Part shown: positions 5,670-6,652 of the stretch, one piece after another
Position numbering within the stretch: the first letter of the stretch is position 1
How the letters are laid out: each line of letters opens with the position of its first letter
Origin: Actinomycetes bacterium
GTDB lineage: Bacteria; Actinomycetota; Actinomycetes; S36-B12; UBA5976
Direction: 5' to 3'
Assembly: GCA_021784375.1 (NCBI GenBank)
Contig: JAJXSV010000110.1
Span: 1-6,652, forward strand
DNA: 6,652 nt
Translations under genes and position numbers: made by a program
The notes under the pieces: generated by a model
The model's input: only the letters and a program-made list of their open reading frames with translations
Told to the model about the DNA's origin: nothing
Database searches by the model: none

Positions 5670-6416
5670 ATGAAGCGAGCAGTCGTCACAGGAGCAAGCA
5701 GCGGAATCGGCGCCGCCACGGCGCGAAAACTGGCGCAGGCCGGGTTCGAGGTCATCGCCTGTGCCCGCCGCCTTGATCGACTGCAGCAACTGGCTTCTGA
5801 ACAGGCCCACATCACCCCCTTCGAACTGGACGTCACCTCGGATGAGAGTGTTGCCGCCCTGGTGCATTTCCTCGGTGAGCAAGCGGTGAATGTGCTCGTC
5901 GCCAATGCCGGTGGAGCGTTCGACGCCAACACCGTGGTGGCCGCCAATCTCGCGCGCTGGCAGCAGTCCTACGAGGTGAACGTCATCGGCACCGTGCGTA
6001 CGGTGCGCGCCTTGCATCCGGCGCTGCTCGGCAGCGGTGACGGCCACATCATCATCACCGGCTCCACGGCCGGACAGGTCGTCTACGAAACCGGTGGTTC
6101 CTACACCGCGGCCAAGCACGCCGAGCACGCACTTGCCGGCACCTTGCGCCTGGAACTCGCGGGTGAACCCATCCGCGTCACCGAGATCGCCCCCGGCATG
6201 GTGCGTACGGAGGAGTTCGCGCTCAATCGCAATGACGGCGATGCGGCCAAGGCAGCCTCCGTCTACCAGGGGGTGGCCGAACCGCTCACGGCGGATGACA
6301 TTGCGGACACCATCAGCTGGTGCGCCACCCGGCCTTCGCATGTGAACATCGACCTGCTGGTGGTTCGACCGCTGGCCCAGGCTGCACAACACAAGGTCGT
6401 CCGCAAGCCTTCCTGA
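5670..6416 (+). CDS. YdfG-like short-chain dehydrogenase/reductase (SDR)
   Basis: This is a 248-residue classical SDR of normal length. It has the cofactor loop TGASSGIG (7-14), Arg33-Arg34 after the second beta strand (a basic pair that favours NADP(H)), LDV (53-55), ANAG (78-81, where NNAG is usual), and the catalytic tetrad Asn104, Ser132, Tyr145 and Lys149 (YTAAK). The C-terminal part ([14 protein letters not shown], then [23 protein letters not shown]) closely follows E. coli YdfG, an NADP-dependent reductase/dehydrogenase of 3-hydroxy acids such as malonic semialdehyde, serine and allo-threonine. Exact substrate cannot be read from sequence. It is cytosolic, with no signal or membrane span. 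It starts 18 bases after ccmG, but nothing links it to cytochrome maturation, and a -10-like element just ahead suggests its own promoter. It is probably a bystander between the ccm operon and dcd. Confidence 0.9.
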   Translation: MKRAVVTGASSGIGAATARKLAQAGFEVIACARRLDRLQQLASEQAHITPFELDVTSDESVAALVHFLGEQAVNVLVANAGGAFDANTVVAANLARWQQSYEVNVIGTVRTVRALHPALLGSGDGHIIITGSTAGQVVYETGGSYTAAKHAEHALAGTLRLELAGEPIRVTEIAPGMVRTEEFALNRNDGDAAKAASVYQGVAEPLTADDIADTISWCATRPSHVNIDLLVVRPLAQAAQHKVVRKPS

Positions 6417-6441
6417 CCCATGGAGTGCGGCCCGTTACGCT
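6413..6441 (+). promoter_or_regulatory. Probable dcd promoter giving a leaderless transcript
   Basis: CTGACC (6413-6418, sharing TGAC with TTGACA) and TACGCT (6436-6441, fitting TANNNT) are separated by 17 bases. The -10 ends 6 bases before GTG 6448. No Shine-Dalgarno sequence lies at a useful distance; GGAG at 6422-6425 is 22 bases away. This arrangement predicts that the mRNA starts at the GTG itself, as is common in actinobacteria. The -35 overlaps the stop codon of the SDR gene. Confidence 0.6.
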
Positions 6442-6447
6442 GACCGC

Positions 6448-6652
6448 GTGCTGCTCTCAGACCGCGACCTCCGGGCCGAAATCGAACAGGGTCGTGTGCG
6501 ACTCGAGCCCTTCGATGACTTCATGATCCAGCCCTCGAGCATCGATGTTCGGCTGGATCGCTTCTTCCGCGTCTTCGAGAACCACAAGTACCCCTACATC
6601 GACCCGCGGCAGGAGCAGTCCGAACTCACGCGCGCCGTTGAAGTGCGATCGG
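6448..6652 (+). CDS. dcd: dCTP deaminase, N-terminal part (3' end outside window)
   Basis: GTG 6448 opens a frame that runs off the window after 68 codons; the full protein is about 190 residues. The N-terminus [17 protein letters not shown] and the block [26 protein letters not shown] are highly characteristic of dCTP deaminases, especially actinobacterial ones. The enzyme deaminates dCTP to dUTP for dTTP synthesis; some relatives, including the mycobacterial enzyme, also hydrolyse the product to dUMP. The catalytic Glu and the residues that separate mono- from bifunctional forms lie beyond the edge, so the type cannot be decided. The start is fixed by the conserved MLLSD N-terminus and by the TANNNT element six bases upstream, not by a ribosome site. 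It is a cytosolic housekeeping gene and marks the end of the cytochrome-related block. Confidence 0.95.
   Translation, partial: MLLSDRDLRAEIEQGRVRLEPFDDFMIQPSSIDVRLDRFFRVFENHKYPYIDPRQEQSELTRAVEVRS

Noticed and set aside
5433..6392. A 319-codon open frame on the - strand opposite ccmG and the SDR gene
   Set aside because: It has no recognisable motif and spans two well-supported + strand genes and their junction. It is a GC-driven shadow frame.
5670..6416. SDR gene as a functional member of the cytochrome c maturation operon
   Set aside because: It is a soluble YdfG-like enzyme with no known link to heme handling. It has a possible promoter of its own and lacks the 4-base overlap seen between the preceding genes.
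6417..6447. Terminator or small gene between the SDR gene and dcd
   Set aside because: The 31 bases hold the dcd promoter -10 and no convincing hairpin or additional reading frame.

Overview
The window is a GC-rich, almost fully coding stretch with every gene on the + strand. It carries most of a cytochrome c maturation operon of the Ccm type (System I), followed by a short-chain dehydrogenase and the start of dcd. The organism looks like an actinobacterium or a close relative. This rests on the Dcd N-terminus ([12 protein letters not shown]...[14 protein letters not shown]), the GC-rich codon choice, and promoter elements of the TANNNT type placed six bases before start codons that lack clear leaders. 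The lineage call is an inference; most cultured actinobacteria use the unrelated ResB/ResC route (System II), so a Ccm operon here is noteworthy.

Layout: 1-96 is the C-terminal end of the heme chaperone CcmE. 106-1506 is a CcmA-CcmB fusion (ATPase plus membrane subunit of the heme-release ABC transporter). 1512-2186 is CcmC. 2183-2299 is a 38-residue CcmD-like single-span protein. 2296-5082 is a large CcmF fused to a CcmI-like segment with TPR repeats. 5079-5651 is the membrane-anchored thioredoxin CcmG/DsbE. 5670-6416 is a YdfG-like SDR oxidoreductase. 6448 to the window end is the N-terminal third of dCTP deaminase. From ccmC to ccmG the genes overlap by 4 bases at each junction (ATGA, ATGA, GTGA), so they are very probably translated as one coupled unit.

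How the genes work together (known for the families): CcmC, with CcmD, loads heme onto CcmE on the outer face of the membrane. CcmAB hydrolyses ATP to release holo-CcmE. CcmF ligates heme to apocytochrome c. CcmI presents the apocytochrome through its TPRs, and CcmG keeps the CxxCH cysteines reduced. All four catalytic histidines of CcmF, both of CcmC, and the WWD motifs are present, so the machine looks functional.

Three things stand out. First, the heme-binding motif of CcmE reads C-P-S-K-F instead of H-x-x-x-Y. Second, two gene pairs are fused (A-B and F-I). Third, no CcmH-type thiol oxidoreductase is visible. Together they suggest a streamlined variant of System I, related to the CxxxY-type systems known from Desulfovibrio and archaea but retaining CcmG. 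Nothing in the window looks like a mobile element, CRISPR array or RNA gene, and no gene-free stretch exceeds 31 bases.
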